From: Oscillospiraceae bacterium
GTDB lineage: Bacteria > Bacillota > Clostridia > Oscillospirales > Ruminococcaceae
DNA length: 40,930 nt
Assembly: GCA_017473015.1 (NCBI GenBank)
Contig: JAFUNP010000009.1
Location: 1-40,930, forward strand
Direction: 5' to 3'
Part shown: piece by piece, positions 31,549 through 40,888 of the stretch
How the letters are laid out: every line of letters starts with the position of its first letter
How positions within the stretch are numbered: position 1 is the stretch's first letter
Position numbers and translations under genes: made by a program
Notes under the pieces: generated by a model
The model's input: the letters and a program-made list of their open reading frames with translations, nothing else
Database searches by the model: none
What the model was told of the DNA's origin: nothing

Positions 31549-33275
31549 TATTCTTCACTTCCTTTCATCTGAGATATGTATACTTCACGGTAGATTTCAT
31601 TGCTTTCCACCAGCTGCTCATGGGTTCCGATACCATTGATTTTACCGTCGTCCATAACAATAATAATATCAGCATCCTGTACAGAGGATATACGCTGTGC
31701 AATAATCAGCTTGGTAGTACCGGGAATTTCTTCACGGAATGCTTTTCGTATCATAGCATCGGTAGCAGTGTCAACCGCTGATGTAGAGTCGTCCAGAATG
31801 AGAATTTTAGGTTTTTTCAGCAACGCACGGGCAATACACAGACGCTGTTTCTGACCGCCGGAAACATTTGTGCCGCCCTGTTCAATATATGTGTCATATT
31901 TATCAGGGAAAGTCTGGATAAAGCTGTCAGCCTGGGCCAGTTTACATGCGTGTATCAGTTCTTCATCGGTGGCATTTTCATTGCCCCAGCGCAGGTTTTC
32001 TTTGATAGTGCCGCTGAACAGTACATTTTTCTGCAGTACCATTGCCACGCTTTCACGCAGGGCGTCCAGGTCGTACTCTCTTACATCCCTGCCGCCAACA
32101 TAAACTGTACCGGCAGTGACATCGTACAGACGAGGTATCAGCTGCACCAGGGTGGTTTTTGCACTGCCTGTACCGCCGATAATACCCACTGTCCGCCCGG
32201 ACGGAATATCTATATTGATGTTTTCCAGAGCCAGTTTGTTTATATCTTTGGAGTAGCTGAATGAAACATCGTCGAATTTTATAGAACCATCAGGTACTTC
32301 AGCAACAGGGTTTTCACCGTTTGTCAGGTCTACTTCTTCGTCCAGAACTTCAATTATTCTGTCGCCGCTGGTTTTTGCCATAGACATCATAACGATACTC
32401 ATGGAAATCATCATCAGTGATGAAAGTATCTGCTGTACATAAGTGAACATACTCATCAGCTGACCTGTACCCATAGTTTCACTGATTACCAGATGAGCAC
32501 CTATCCATGAAATAAGCAGAATAGTGATGTACATAGAAAACTGCATGATAGGTGAAGAAAGATTCAGCAGTTTTTCAGCTCTGATGGAATAATTGTACAG
32601 GTCATCTGTGGCCTCTGTAAATTTTTCAGTTTCAAAATCTTCCCTTACAAATGCTTTTACGGTGCGCACATTTGTCAGGTTTTCCTGTACCACACGGTTA
32701 ACCACATCGTATTTCTTAAACATATTGCGGAAGTTCGGCATGGCCTTGGTCATAATTGTAACCAGAGAAAATGCCAGGAATGGTATTACACATAAAAATA
32801 CCATTGTCAGCTTTGTGCTGATAGTAAAACACATCACCAGACCGGAAACCAGCATCATAGGCGAACGCACCAACATACGGATAATCATTGAAAATGCCAT
32901 CTGAACATTCTGTACATCAGTTGTCAGACGGGTAACCAGGCTGGCTGTGGAGAATTTGTCAATATTGGCGAATGACAGCTCCTGCACTTTGTAAAAAAGG
33001 CCCTGGCGCAGATTTTTGGCAAAACCAGCACCTGATTTGGCTGCATTGCGGCCTGAAAGAGCACCAAAGGTAAGAGACAGCATAGCCATAAATACCATGA
33101 GTATGCCCATTTTGCTAACATAGGCACTGTCACCATTGGGCAGACCCACATCCACAATTTTTGCCATGCACTGTGGAATAAGCACCTCCAGCACTACTTC
33201 CATAGCTACAAAAACACTGGTAAGGATGGCGCTCAGCTTATATTCCCTGATATAAGCCGACAATTTTTTAATCAT
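31548..33275 (-). CDS. ABC exporter half-transporter with a degenerate ATPase site
   Basis: A 575-residue partner subunit. Walker A GGTGSAKT has Ala for the usual Gly or Cys before Lys-Thr, and Walker B ends DDSTSAVD, with Asp in place of the catalytic Glu. The signature VSGGQKQRL is complete. Together with the 654-residue subunit this gives one full and one degenerate ATP site, as in TM287/288 or LmrCD. It lies 3 bases after the MarR gene. Confidence 0.92.
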   Translation of the reverse strand: MIKKLSAYIREYKLSAILTSVFVAMEVVLEVLIPQCMAKIVDVGLPNGDSAYVSKMGILMVFMAMLSLTFGALSGRNAAKSGAGFAKNLRQGLFYKVQELSFANIDKFSTASLVTRLTTDVQNVQMAFSMIIRMLVRSPMMLVSGLVMCFTISTKLTMVFLCVIPFLAFSLVTIMTKAMPNFRNMFKKYDVVNRVVQENLTNVRTVKAFVREDFETEKFTEATDDLYNYSIRAEKLLNLSSPIMQFSMYITILLISWIGAHLVISETMGTGQLMSMFTYVQQILSSLMMISMSIVMMSMAKTSGDRIIEVLDEEVDLTNGENPVAEVPDGSIKFDDVSFSYSKDINKLALENINIDIPSGRTVGIIGGTGSAKTTLVQLIPRLYDVTAGTVYVGGRDVREYDLDALRESVAMVLQKNVLFSGTIKENLRWGNENATDEELIHACKLAQADSFIQTFPDKYDTYIEQGGTNVSGGQKQRLCIARALLKKPKILILDDSTSAVDTATDAMIRKAFREEIPGTTKLIIAQRISSVQDADIIIVMDDGKINGIGTHEQLVESNEIYREVYISQMKGSEE

Positions 33276-33278
33276 TTT

Positions 33279-33722
33279 TTAACACCCCTTTAATCTTTCT
33301 AAATTTTCATTTATTTTATTCAGCAAACTGTTCAGTTTTGATATATCTTCCTGAGACATGCCAGCCAGCAGACTGCTTTCAAAAGCGTTTATAAGTCCGT
33401 GGCGCTCATCATTGATGCGGATGGCTTTTTCAGTGAGGATAATTTCTTTCAGTCGGGCATCTGAATGTGCTGTCCGCCTGAGTATATACCCGTTTTTTTC
33501 CATAGTGTTCAGCACACTGGTCACTGATGAACGGCGTATTCTGAACTCTGTTTCAATATCTTTCTGGTATACACTCTTCCCCTGACGGTTGCATATATCC
33601 ACAAACCCCAGTATGCGCGCCTGCATACCGCTGAGGTCGTGCCGTACAAATGTCGAATCGAGATAAAGTTTCAGCCGGTGGGCAGTGTCAATTACGTGTT
33701 TGCCCGGGTGGTAAGTTTTCAT
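33279..33722 (-). CDS. MarR-family regulator of the second exporter operon
   Basis: A 147-residue winged-helix protein (ETEFRIRRSSVTSVLNTME for the recognition helix; RTAHSDARLKEIILTEKA for the wing). It is first in a marR-ABC-ABC operon and probably represses it through the palindrome at 33746-33774 just downstream of the -10 box. Confidence 0.9.
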   Translation of the reverse strand: MKTYHPGKHVIDTAHRLKLYLDSTFVRHDLSGMQARILGFVDICNRQGKSVYQKDIETEFRIRRSSVTSVLNTMEKNGYILRRTAHSDARLKEIILTEKAIRINDERHGLINAFESSLLAGMSQEDISKLNSLLNKINENLERLKGC

Positions 33723-33745
33723 AATAAGGTTGGCCTCCGTAATTT

Positions 33746-33805
33746 GTTAGAATTAGAACAGTTTGAATTCTAACTTATTTTATCACTATACTCTCTGACA
33801 GTCAA
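33746..33805 (-). promoter_or_regulatory. Promoter and operator of the second exporter operon
   Basis: On the minus strand TTGACT (33800-33805), a 17-base spacer and TAAAAT (33777-33782) form the promoter. Directly after it lies an inverted repeat with perfect 9-base arms, GTTAGAATT (33746-33754) and AATTCTAAC (33766-33774). The GTTAG/CTAAC half-sites also occur in the operator of the first exporter operon. Confidence 0.8.
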
Positions 33806-33839
33806 CATACGGGTATGAAAATTCAGTGAAATAAAAGTG

Positions 33840-33870
33840 AAACCAGACGATTTATAACCGTCTGGTTTTT
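33840..33870 (-). terminator. Terminator after the ClpC-like gene
   Basis: ACCAGACG and CGTCTGGT pair around a 9-base loop between the ClpC-like gene and the MarR operon promoter. A T run follows on the plus side and a mixed T-rich run on the minus side. Confidence 0.65.
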
Positions 33871-33948
33871 AATTCGACAAAATATAGCTTGATTGACAAA
33901 CTGCAGGAGGATAATACCCGCTTTACGCTATGTGGTCTGCAAGCAAAC

Positions 33949-36204
33949 CTACACTTTTATGTTTTCCCTGACAATAAGATTTATCCGGCCGTTTTCCGAC
34001 TGCACCGTTGCCCGGCTGCCCCGGGGGAGTCTGTCTGAAATAATGGCATCGCTGATTACACTTTCTATAGTGGCAGTGACGGTTGCCCTGATATTTCGGG
34101 CACCGTATTCGCTGTTGCCATTTGCCTGGCAGATAAAATCCACCACATCGTCACCGTAACTCAAGGTGATATTCTGGGCTGACAGCTTCCGGCAGAGCCT
34201 GTCCATATTTTTTGATGCTATCGTGCGTATATTTTCTGCTGTCAGCGAATTGAATGGGATTATTTCATCTATTCTGCCTATAAATTCAGGCGGAAAGTGC
34301 TTTTTTATCTGTTCTTTCAGACGGGACTGTACAAGGGCAGATACAGTTTTTCTGCCGTTTCCAAAACCCATATACAGATTTTTTTCATTTATGCTGTCGG
34401 CTCCCAGGTTTGATGTCATGACAATCACGCTGTTCAGAAAACTGATTTTCTTTCCTTTTGCAGTGGTGATAAAACCGGTGTCCATAGCCTGCAGCAACAG
34501 ATTATACAAATCCGGATGAGCCTTTTCTATCTCGTCAAACAGCACTATACAATGGGAAGTCTTTCCCATTTCTCTCTCCAGTCTGCCGCCGTCATCATAG
34601 CCCACATAGCCTGGCGGCGACCCCGTCAGCTTGGCCACATCGCTGGATGCCGTATATTCGGTACAGTCTATGCGCACCACTGCTTTTGGATTGGAAAAAA
34701 GCAGGTCAGCCAGCACTATACAGCTGTAGGTTTTTCCGACGCCGGTAGGGCCTGTAAACAAAAATGATGCCACCGGCCCGGTATCATCTTTCAGACCTGC
34801 CCGCCACAGTTTCAGCCTGGCCGCAATGGAATGCAGCGCCCTGTCCTGACCTGTGATATGCTCTGCCATTTTTTCTTCCAAAGCCATGTACCGCTGCTTT
34901 TTCTGGTGGTACAGCCTGTTTTTGTCCACACCTGTGATGCGGCTGACCATATACTGTATATCCCGTACAGCGACCCGTCTCCTGCCCTGCAGTCTGGCAC
35001 AGGCACAGCTCCGGTCCAGCAGGTCTATGGCTTTGTCCGGCAGATAGCGATAATGAATATGACAGGCTGACAACTGCACGCTTTCGGTTATTACTTCGTC
35101 CGGTATATCTATATTGTGGTACCTCCGGTAGCGTTCTTTCAGCCCGTGCAATATTTCTATGGCCTGCCGCGGTGTAGGCTCTGCCACATATACCGGAGAA
35201 AAGCGGCGCTCCAGAGCAGAATCTTTTTCTATGCATCTGGAATATTCATCCCGTGTGGTGGCACCAATCACCTGTATCTGACCGCGGGCAAGGGCCGGTT
35301 TCAGAATGTTGGCAGCATCTATCGCGCCCTCTGCGCCGCCGGCATTGACTATTACATGGATTTCATCTATGAACAGGATAATATCCCTGTTGCCAGATGC
35401 CTCATCTATAACTGATTTTATCCTTTCTTCAAAATCTCCCCTGTACTTTGTACCGGCCAGCAGCTGCGCCATATCCAAAGAATATATCACCTTGTTCTTC
35501 ATCTGAGGCGGCACTTCTCCCGCAGCAATCATATTGGCCAGTCCTTCGACTATAGCTGTTTTCCCCACACCGGCGTACCCCGTGAGACACGGATTGTTTT
35601 TCCGTCGGCGCAAAAGTACCTCTATCACCCGCTGTGTTTCCTTTTCTCTGCCTACACAGGGGTCAAAGGGTTGTCTTTTGGCCGCTCGGACCAGGTTACG
35701 GCCGTATTTTTCCAGACTTTTAACAGTGTGGTGAGAAATTTCATCCGGGTGATACAATCTGCCGTCTTTCCGGCACAGCTTTTCCACAGCAGAAGTGAAA
35801 TCCGGGCGGTCTGCTGTAAGATTTTTCAGTATCTGATATGCCATACATTTGTTGCAGAAAATCATGCTGTACAAAATTTCTTCCACACCTGCAATAGCCC
35901 TGCCGTTTTCAGCAGAAACATTACATGCCTGTTTCAGCACATCCACTCCGTTTATACTGATGTCGTCAGTGGTTACCATGGTGTTTTTTCCCGTCCCCAA
36001 CACATTTACCACCACATTATATACACACGCAAAGTTTATCCCATATTCAGCCAGTAAATCAGCGGCATCTGACTTGCCACAGCTGAGTATCCCCATCAGC
36101 AGGTGTTCACTGCCCACAGTTATATGTCCCATTTTACCGGCGATGCTGACTGCTGCCGTAATAGCTTTGTTGCCGCTTTCTGAAAAATTTTTATACTTAT
36201 ACAT
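33949..36204 (-). CDS. ClpC-like AAA+ unfoldase lacking the middle domain
   Basis: A 751-residue two-ring AAA+ ATPase. The N-terminal Clp domain (about 1-145) is followed by AAA-1 with Walker A 209-216 (GYAGVGKT), Walker B (LFIDEIH) and pore loop KYRGDFEE, and AAA-2 with Walker A 485-492 (GPTGVGKT), Walker B ([11 protein letters not shown]), pore loop GYVGYDDGG and sensor 2 GAR. The coiled-coil M domain of ClpC, normally between 'KAIDLLDRS' and 'VAVRDI', is missing, which explains the short length. 'LYMGFGN' near 610-616 could be the ClpP-binding loop. No ctsR, mcsA or mcsB lies nearby. AAGGA lies 6 bases before the ATG. Target and control are unknown. Confidence 0.88.
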   Translation of the reverse strand: MYKYKNFSESGNKAITAAVSIAGKMGHITVGSEHLLMGILSCGKSDAADLLAEYGINFACVYNVVVNVLGTGKNTMVTTDDISINGVDVLKQACNVSAENGRAIAGVEEILYSMIFCNKCMAYQILKNLTADRPDFTSAVEKLCRKDGRLYHPDEISHHTVKSLEKYGRNLVRAAKRQPFDPCVGREKETQRVIEVLLRRRKNNPCLTGYAGVGKTAIVEGLANMIAAGEVPPQMKNKVIYSLDMAQLLAGTKYRGDFEERIKSVIDEASGNRDIILFIDEIHVIVNAGGAEGAIDAANILKPALARGQIQVIGATTRDEYSRCIEKDSALERRFSPVYVAEPTPRQAIEILHGLKERYRRYHNIDIPDEVITESVQLSACHIHYRYLPDKAIDLLDRSCACARLQGRRRVAVRDIQYMVSRITGVDKNRLYHQKKQRYMALEEKMAEHITGQDRALHSIAARLKLWRAGLKDDTGPVASFLFTGPTGVGKTYSCIVLADLLFSNPKAVVRIDCTEYTASSDVAKLTGSPPGYVGYDDGGRLEREMGKTSHCIVLFDEIEKAHPDLYNLLLQAMDTGFITTAKGKKISFLNSVIVMTSNLGADSINEKNLYMGFGNGRKTVSALVQSRLKEQIKKHFPPEFIGRIDEIIPFNSLTAENIRTIASKNMDRLCRKLSAQNITLSYGDDVVDFICQANGNSEYGARNIRATVTATIESVISDAIISDRLPRGSRATVQSENGRINLIVRENIKV

Positions 36205-36247
36205 ACATTATCCTTTTTTAGCAACTGATAAAGATAGTATTACTTAC

Positions 36248-36266
36248 AGCAGATAAACTTAATCTG
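36248..36266. promoter_or_regulatory. Palindrome upstream of the ClpC-like gene
   Basis: GCAGAT-7 bases-ATCTGC is a perfect short inverted repeat. On the minus strand it overlaps a weak -35 (TTAAGT) placed 17 bases from TACTAT, so it may control the ClpC-like gene. Confidence 0.4.
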
Positions 36267-36285
36267 CGGCCCGATGAATAAAAAA

Positions 36286-36314
36286 TTTACTTTTTTTAAC
36301 AGCTGTGGTAAGAT
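36286..36314 (+). promoter_or_regulatory. Promoter of the C_GCAxxG_C_C gene pair
   Basis: TTTACT (36286-36291), a 17-base spacer and TAAGAT (36309-36314), 75 bases before the first start codon. Confidence 0.55.
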
Positions 36315-36389
36315 AATCATATAAGCTTTTATGTTTTCACAGCCATCAGCTACCAGTTTACATCCTGCAGAGAAATGGAGGTTTTCCTT

Positions 36390-36827
36390 ATGATTATAAA
36401 TGAAAAAGTACCTTATTTCGGTGATGATGCAATGGCATGTTCAGAAAGTACGCTGCGCCTGCTGATTGAGCGCGGTGCAATTGACCTGCCCATGAGCGCA
36501 ATAAAGATGATGACAGGTCTGCACGGAAATATAAACGGCAGCGGAAACAGATATGCCAACTGCGGTGCCATCAATGGTGCCTGTGCTGCTATCGGGTCTG
36601 TATACGGAAAAACAGAGCCGGGCCATGACAGCAGCACTGTGTACCGACTGGTGGAACAATTCCTGACAGCTTTTGAGGAAAAATTCGGGAGCATAAAATG
36701 TCTGGAGCTTGCTGATGGCAGACCGCTGGAAAGTCTGGAACAGCAGTATAACTGTGCGGAATATGTACTGTTTGCCGCTGATACAGTTGAAAAGCTGTTG
36801 AAAGAAGAAAAACAACGCAATAAATAA
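36390..36827 (+). CDS. C_GCAxxG_C_C-type protein, copy 1
   Basis: A 145-residue protein with conserved Cys in the order of this redox-type family: 'AMACSESTLRLLIERG', 'YANCGAINGACAAIGSVYG' and late Cys in 'IKCLELADG' and 'YNCAEYVLFAA'. I start at ATG 36390 because GGAGG lies 9 bases upstream; an ATG at 36375 would place that site inside the gene. The family is thought to bind metal or carry redox Cys, but no reaction is known. It is the first of two tandem copies. Confidence 0.78.
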   Translation: MIINEKVPYFGDDAMACSESTLRLLIERGAIDLPMSAIKMMTGLHGNINGSGNRYANCGAINGACAAIGSVYGKTEPGHDSSTVYRLVEQFLTAFEEKFGSIKCLELADGRPLESLEQQYNCAEYVLFAADTVEKLLKEEKQRNK

Positions 36828-36851
36828 AAATGTATACGGAGGTAAAATTTT

Positions 36852-37316
36852 ATGGCTGAATATCTTATCAATAAAGAAATTCCTTATTTTGGTGAAGAAG
36901 GGCTGAGCTGCTCCCAGAGCACACTGCGACTGCTGATTGAAAGAGGAGTTCTGAACCTGCCGCTTGAAACAGTAAGACTGATGACCTATCTTCACGGCAA
37001 CAAAAAGCGTGATGCCCACTGCGGCGCTGTAAATGCCGCTGCAGTTGCCTTGGGTGCAGAATTTGGTTTTTATGAAGTAGGTGGTCACCTTGACAGACGC
37101 GGATATGCACTTATGGAAGAATTTCTTTTGGCTTTTGAAGAAAAATTCGGCAATGTAAGATGCCAGGAACTGGTTGGCAAAACAATAAAAGAAAGAGTGG
37201 ATGGCCAGTGGACCTGTGCAGAATATGTGGTGTGGGCCGCTGACAAAGTGGAAGAACTGATTAAAAAAGGCAGAGAAATGGCCAATGCTGATTTTGGAGA
37301 CAGCTGGGCCGAATAA
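36852..37316 (+). CDS. C_GCAxxG_C_C-type protein, copy 2
   Basis: A 154-residue paralogue of the preceding gene: 'GLSCSQSTLRLLIERGVLNLP', 'AHCGAVNAAAVALGAEFG', 'VRCQELVGK' and 'WTCAEYVVWAAD'. The Cys after GAxxxA in copy 1 is Ala here, so the two are not equivalent. GGAGG lies upstream; the gap between the genes is 24 bases and a terminator follows, so they form a two-gene operon. Confidence 0.8.
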   Translation: MAEYLINKEIPYFGEEGLSCSQSTLRLLIERGVLNLPLETVRLMTYLHGNKKRDAHCGAVNAAAVALGAEFGFYEVGGHLDRRGYALMEEFLLAFEEKFGNVRCQELVGKTIKERVDGQWTCAEYVVWAADKVEELIKKGREMANADFGDSWAE

Positions 37317-37333
37317 AATTTGATATAAAAAAT

Positions 37334-37354
37334 GCAGCCGTATGGCTGCTTTTT
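37334..37354 (+). terminator. Terminator of the C_GCAxxG_C_C pair
   Basis: GCAGCC-GTAT-GGCTGC followed by five T, 17 bases after the stop. Confidence 0.88.
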
Positions 37355-37422
37355 ATATATTATTTATATGCAAATATGCGAAAGTATGATATAATAATCT
37401 CATAAATATTATGAGGTATCTT

Positions 37423-37773
37423 ATGGATAAAGAAGAATTAATCAGGCGATTTGTGGTAAAAAGAAGTCTTTTCAGAAAAATCAGCGGTATAAGTTTAGCT
37501 GGAATGGCAATATATGCTCTGACTGCACAACATCTGTTCTCTGCTGAAATTGCCGGCTCCTACAGCAGGATTTACAACAGCACTATGGCAATATGGATAG
37601 TTATAAACATAGTAATAAGCAAATACATAGGCTGGTATCTGTCCACCTGTCCGGTATGCCATGTGCATATTCCCACATCCAAAGCCAAAAGGTCTGACAA
37701 GCTGGTAACAGGCAACGGACCGCTGCCGGATTACTGCCCATGGTGCGGTACGGCTTTTTACAGGTATAAATAA
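37423..37773 (+). CDS. Small membrane protein with a C-terminal zinc ribbon
   Basis: A 116-residue protein with two predicted helices (about 20-40 and 53-72) and then 'CPVCHVHIPTSKAKRSD...YCPWCG', two CxxC knuckles that would bind one zinc on the cytoplasmic side. I start at ATG 37423 because GAGG lies 7 bases upstream; an in-frame ATG at 37411 contains that site. No family recognised beyond the zinc ribbon. Confidence 0.7.
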   Translation: MDKEELIRRFVVKRSLFRKISGISLAGMAIYALTAQHLFSAEIAGSYSRIYNSTMAIWIVINIVISKYIGWYLSTCPVCHVHIPTSKAKRSDKLVTGNGPLPDYCPWCGTAFYRYK

Positions 37774-37780
37774 TTATTAA

Positions 37781-37810
37781 AAAAGAGGATTGTTTTCACA
37801 ATCCTCTTTT
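37781..37810. terminator. Two-way terminator between convergent genes
   Basis: AAAAGAGGATTG and CAATCCTCTTTT form a perfect 12-base stem around a 6-base loop, between the zinc-ribbon gene (plus) and the lipoprotein gene (minus). Confidence 0.9.
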
Positions 37811-37812
37811 GC

Positions 37813-38793
37813 TTATTCTGTCAGTAAATACTGTATTTCACCGGTAATCAGATTTTCACGGTAAGGCTGGTTTACGGTAATATAGTACAGCCATCCATCA
37901 CAGATATCTGTATGTACACCAGGCTGATATTTTATATCAGCAGTCACTTTTTCCCCTGTTGCCTGATTATAACCATAATATCTGCCGTTGTAAGTGTCTC
38001 TGATATACACATTATTCTCATCATACCCTGCAAACTCTATAAAAGAAGCATTGCTTGGTATAGATGTGATTCCTACACTCTCATCCGCTGTCAAAGACCA
38101 TCTGTACAGTGAAATATCGTTTGTGCCGTCATTTAACTCACCTATAAGTATAAAAATATAATCATCGGTTACAATCGCCATATCTCTGTGATGCACTGTA
38201 ACTATGGTAATATCGTCTCCATTGGAACCGGTCATGGTAATATTACCGCCGCAGCCATAAGCAGGAATATATCTGTAAACCATTTCTCTGCCATTAATAT
38301 ATTTATGGATATATTCCACAGTTTTTACATCATATGTACCATCATCATTGAACATCAGCTCAGAACGGGTTGCGCTGTGGCTGTCGCTGAACAGATATAT
38401 GTTGCTTCCCACTGCCTCTGCATCCAACCATTTGATACTGCCATCCGGGAACAGCATGGAAATTACTTCTTTCAATCCGCTGCCATCTGTATTCACCACA
38501 TACATTTTCTCCAAAGTAGTAAAATATATTTTTCCGTGCATAAAAATAATTCGGTTTATATAGCCATTTTCAATCGTCACCAAAGGAATCATTTCATCAT
38601 CCAGAGTGTATATAGTAGATTTATGACCGATATATATTTTTTCACCATCAGAAACCACATATTTTCCCCTGTTATTTACCCTGTTTACCACTGGAAAAAG
38701 ATTATCAGTATCACTTTCCGTTGCAGTTCTCATCCGGCAAGCAGTAGCAGACAAAAGAATAAACACCATCAGAAAACAAATTACCCTTTTCAT
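37813..38793 (-). CDS. Lipoprotein with beta-propeller-like repeats (DUF5050-like)
   Basis: A 326-residue exported lipoprotein: a short signal (MKRVICFLMVFILLSATAC) is cleaved before Cys19. The rest is a series of strand-rich units such as 'SDGEKIYIGHKSTIYTLDD', 'IFMHGKIYFTTLEKMYVV' and 'CDGWLYYITVNQ', which resemble the repeats of DUF5050/propeller proteins. The start is set at ATG 38793 because GGAGAG lies 5 bases upstream; the TTG at 38805 overlaps that site. The role is unknown, probably binding at the cell surface. Confidence 0.75.
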   Translation of the reverse strand: MKRVICFLMVFILLSATACRMRTATESDTDNLFPVVNRVNNRGKYVVSDGEKIYIGHKSTIYTLDDEMIPLVTIENGYINRIIFMHGKIYFTTLEKMYVVNTDGSGLKEVISMLFPDGSIKWLDAEAVGSNIYLFSDSHSATRSELMFNDDGTYDVKTVEYIHKYINGREMVYRYIPAYGCGGNITMTGSNGDDITIVTVHHRDMAIVTDDYIFILIGELNDGTNDISLYRWSLTADESVGITSIPSNASFIEFAGYDENNVYIRDTYNGRYYGYNQATGEKVTADIKYQPGVHTDICDGWLYYITVNQPYRENLITGEIQYLLTE

Positions 38794-38821
38794 AGTTCTC
38801 TCCAAGCATCATACTATATTA

Positions 38822-38850
38822 ATTATATATCCGGCAGATTTCTATTACAA
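38822..38850 (-). promoter_or_regulatory. Promoter of the lipoprotein gene
   Basis: On the minus strand TTGTAA (38845-38850), a 17-base spacer and TATAAT (38822-38827), 28 bases before the ATG. Confidence 0.65.
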
Positions 38851-38952
38851 TAAAAAAACTGTCATTTAAAAAACAGACATGAGAATTGTTTTATTGACTT
38901 CTTATATAATTGAAGGTAAACCCTGGACATAATCTGTTCCGGGTTTAATTTT

Positions 38953-39414
38953 TTACTTTTTCATATATTCCAGCAGACCTGTACAGCCCCGTAAAATATC
39001 ACGGTATGTAGTCTCAAAGTCACCTGTGTACCATGGGTCAGCTACATCACCGCCACCGGCAATATCCATCAGCTTGTGAATTTTCTTTTCCGGGTCAGAA
39101 GGTATAATACGCTTTATATTTCTCATATTGTTTGTGTCCATACAGAGAATAATATCATATTTATCATAATCTTCTCTTGTTATCTGTACAGCACGCTTGC
39201 CATCACAGGATATACCGTGTTTTGCCAGTTCGCGTACCGCAGGCGGATAGACCGGATTACCCACACCACGCCATATTTCTTCAGTACTTGTGGCGCAGGA
39301 AGCAATATAAAACTCATTCTCCAGTCCTCTCTTTTTTACCATATCTTTCATAATAAATTCTGCCATAGGACTACGGCAGATGTTGCCGTGGCACAAAAAA
39401 AGTACCTTAATCAT
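38953..39414 (-). CDS. Low-molecular-weight protein tyrosine phosphatase
   Basis: A 153-residue LMW-PTP. The P-loop is CHGNICRS (Cys8 nucleophile, Arg14) and the general acid Asp lies in 'GGDVADPWYTGDFETTY'. The length is typical. It removes phosphate from tyrosine (or arginine) in proteins; no kinase or polysaccharide genes lie beside it here. GAGG lies upstream. Its upstream region is the probable junction with the integrative element, so its promoter may have been changed by the insertion. Confidence 0.93.
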   Translation of the reverse strand: MIKVLFLCHGNICRSPMAEFIMKDMVKKRGLENEFYIASCATSTEEIWRGVGNPVYPPAVRELAKHGISCDGKRAVQITREDYDKYDIILCMDTNNMRNIKRIIPSDPEKKIHKLMDIAGGGDVADPWYTGDFETTYRDILRGCTGLLEYMKK

Positions 39415-39592
39415 GCATTTTTACCTCTTTATAAGTGTTTATAAGTCTATTTTTGTATAACTTGCACAATAAAATCAAGTTATAGGCGACGTAAAACTAC
39501 GTCACTCTACATAGGTTTTTAAGCAATTGGCGTACTAAATGGGGTACCACAGCATGGATTTTCACCCCATTCATACTGCCTGTATATGCTTT
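39415..39592. mobile_element. Probable end of an integrative element, with repeats
   Basis: The space between the phosphatase and the integrase holds several structured motifs: a tandem 10-base repeat (TTTATAAGTG/C, 39428-39447), an inverted repeat ATAACTTG...CAAGTTAT (39456-39482), a perfect GACGTA-AAAC-TACGTC (39487-39502) and AATGGGGT...ACCCCATT (39538-39571). In Tn916/Tn1549-type elements the end lies just beyond int and carries short integrase-binding repeats. I cannot fix the exact joint. Confidence 0.5.
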
Positions 39593-40789
39593 CTACCCGA
39601 ATCTTCTCAAGTTTTCCTGCTTTGTCTGTCCACCGCTGAAAGCTACAATCTGCGCCATGGATTCTTCGGCTTTCTCATAGCTGTTATGGGTGTAAACATT
39701 CAAAGTGACGCTGGCATCGGAATGCCCCATCAGATACTGCAGGCTTTTCAAATCCATGCCTGCATTTGCCATGTTTGTACAAAATGTGTGTCGAAATACG
39801 TGAGGTGTGATACGAGGAAGCGGAATGATATTTTCTTCATTGTACTTCTCGCACAGCCTCTGCACTACTTTCTGGACGTGCATGGCTACTTTTGGATTGC
39901 CATTCTTGTCCAGTAAAATAAACCCGGCGTATCCGTCTATCATAATTTCCTTTTTCTGTTTCTTTCGATTGGAAAGAATGTTGTAGAAACTCTCATAGAC
40001 TTCATCGCTCATTGGTATGTAGCGACAGCCACATTCCGTTTTTGTTTTCTCAATATAGCGTTTTCCATCCTGTGTTCTGACCAGCTGATGGTCCACACGG
40101 ATTCTCCTGCGGTCAAAATCCAAATCTGAAATGGTCAGTCCGCAAAGTTCACTGATTCGCATTCCTGTTCCAAGCAGTATCTTGATTTCATCCAGATATC
40201 TGCAGAAGTGTTTGTCATTCTTGGTAAACTCCAGAAACTGCTCCTGCTGCTTTGGGGACAGCGCAACTCTTTTCTGTGTATTGTTCGGGATAATATCCAG
40301 ACGAAACTCAAAAGGATTCCTGCGGATAATATCCTCGGTATAAGCCATCTGAAATGCCGGTTTTACCACACCACGGATACTTGCAATGGTGCTATAGGAA
40401 TAACCGTCATCATAAAGCTTGATAAACCACAGCTTTGCATCTGACATTTTGATGTCACGAATAATTCTCTGACCGAAAGGCTCTTTCTTCACAACACTCA
40501 TCACAAACTTGTAGCCTGTGGTTGTGTTGTAGCGGACACCACGCTTCAGGCTGATATAACGCTCCAGCAACTGAATCACTGTGATTTCGCCTCCGGCATA
40601 GTCAATTCCTTCGTGACGCATCAGTTTGATTTCATCTTCTTTCTGACGAAGCTTCATCAAATCCATGTCATAAATGGAACGACGCTTTTTATTGGCATCT
40701 GTGTAACGGAATTCATACATTCCGTTTTTTCTTTGGCTCTCTCCTGTACGTAAAATACGTCCTTTGTTGTCTCTTCTTTTTTCAGACAT
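39593..40789 (-). CDS. int: Tyrosine recombinase, Tn916/Tn1549-type integrase
   Basis: A 398-residue integrase. The N-terminus (MSEKRRDNKGRILRTGESQR) is the DNA-arm-binding domain typical of Tn916 and Tn1549 integrases, followed by a SAM-like core-binding domain and the catalytic domain. The catalytic set is visible: Arg in 'LLGTGMRISELCGL', His-x-x-Arg in 'PHVFRHTFC', His in 'YLMGHSDAS' and Tyr in 'TLNVYTHNS'. I start at ATG 40789, 9 bases after AAAGGAG; the frame is open further upstream but is not family sequence. It marks the end of an integrative element that continues past the right edge of the window. Confidence 0.95.
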   Translation of the reverse strand: MSEKRRDNKGRILRTGESQRKNGMYEFRYTDANKKRRSIYDMDLMKLRQKEDEIKLMRHEGIDYAGGEITVIQLLERYISLKRGVRYNTTTGYKFVMSVVKKEPFGQRIIRDIKMSDAKLWFIKLYDDGYSYSTIASIRGVVKPAFQMAYTEDIIRRNPFEFRLDIIPNNTQKRVALSPKQQEQFLEFTKNDKHFCRYLDEIKILLGTGMRISELCGLTISDLDFDRRRIRVDHQLVRTQDGKRYIEKTKTECGCRYIPMSDEVYESFYNILSNRKKQKKEIMIDGYAGFILLDKNGNPKVAMHVQKVVQRLCEKYNEENIIPLPRITPHVFRHTFCTNMANAGMDLKSLQYLMGHSDASVTLNVYTHNSYEKAEESMAQIVAFSGGQTKQENLRRFG

Positions 40790-40810
40790 ATTCAATCTCC
40801 TTTCTGATAT

Positions 40811-40888
40811 GAAAAGAGCCCTGATATGACGTACATGCAACGAACGAACCATTTCGCCGCATTCCTATTTTATCATATCAAGGCTCTC
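40811..40888 (-). promoter_or_regulatory. Inverted repeat in the integrase leader
   Basis: Two 18-base arms (about 40811-40828 and 40871-40888, 16 of 18 matching) flank about 42 bases just upstream of the int ribosome binding site. In RNA they would form a long-range hairpin over the int leader. It may control int expression. No excisionase gene is seen before the window ends. Confidence 0.4.

Noticed and set aside
38870-38952. Terminator after the phosphatase gene
   Set aside because: An AAACCC...GGGTTT pairing is present near 38919-38946, but its T run is on the plus side and the loop is long, so I do not list it.
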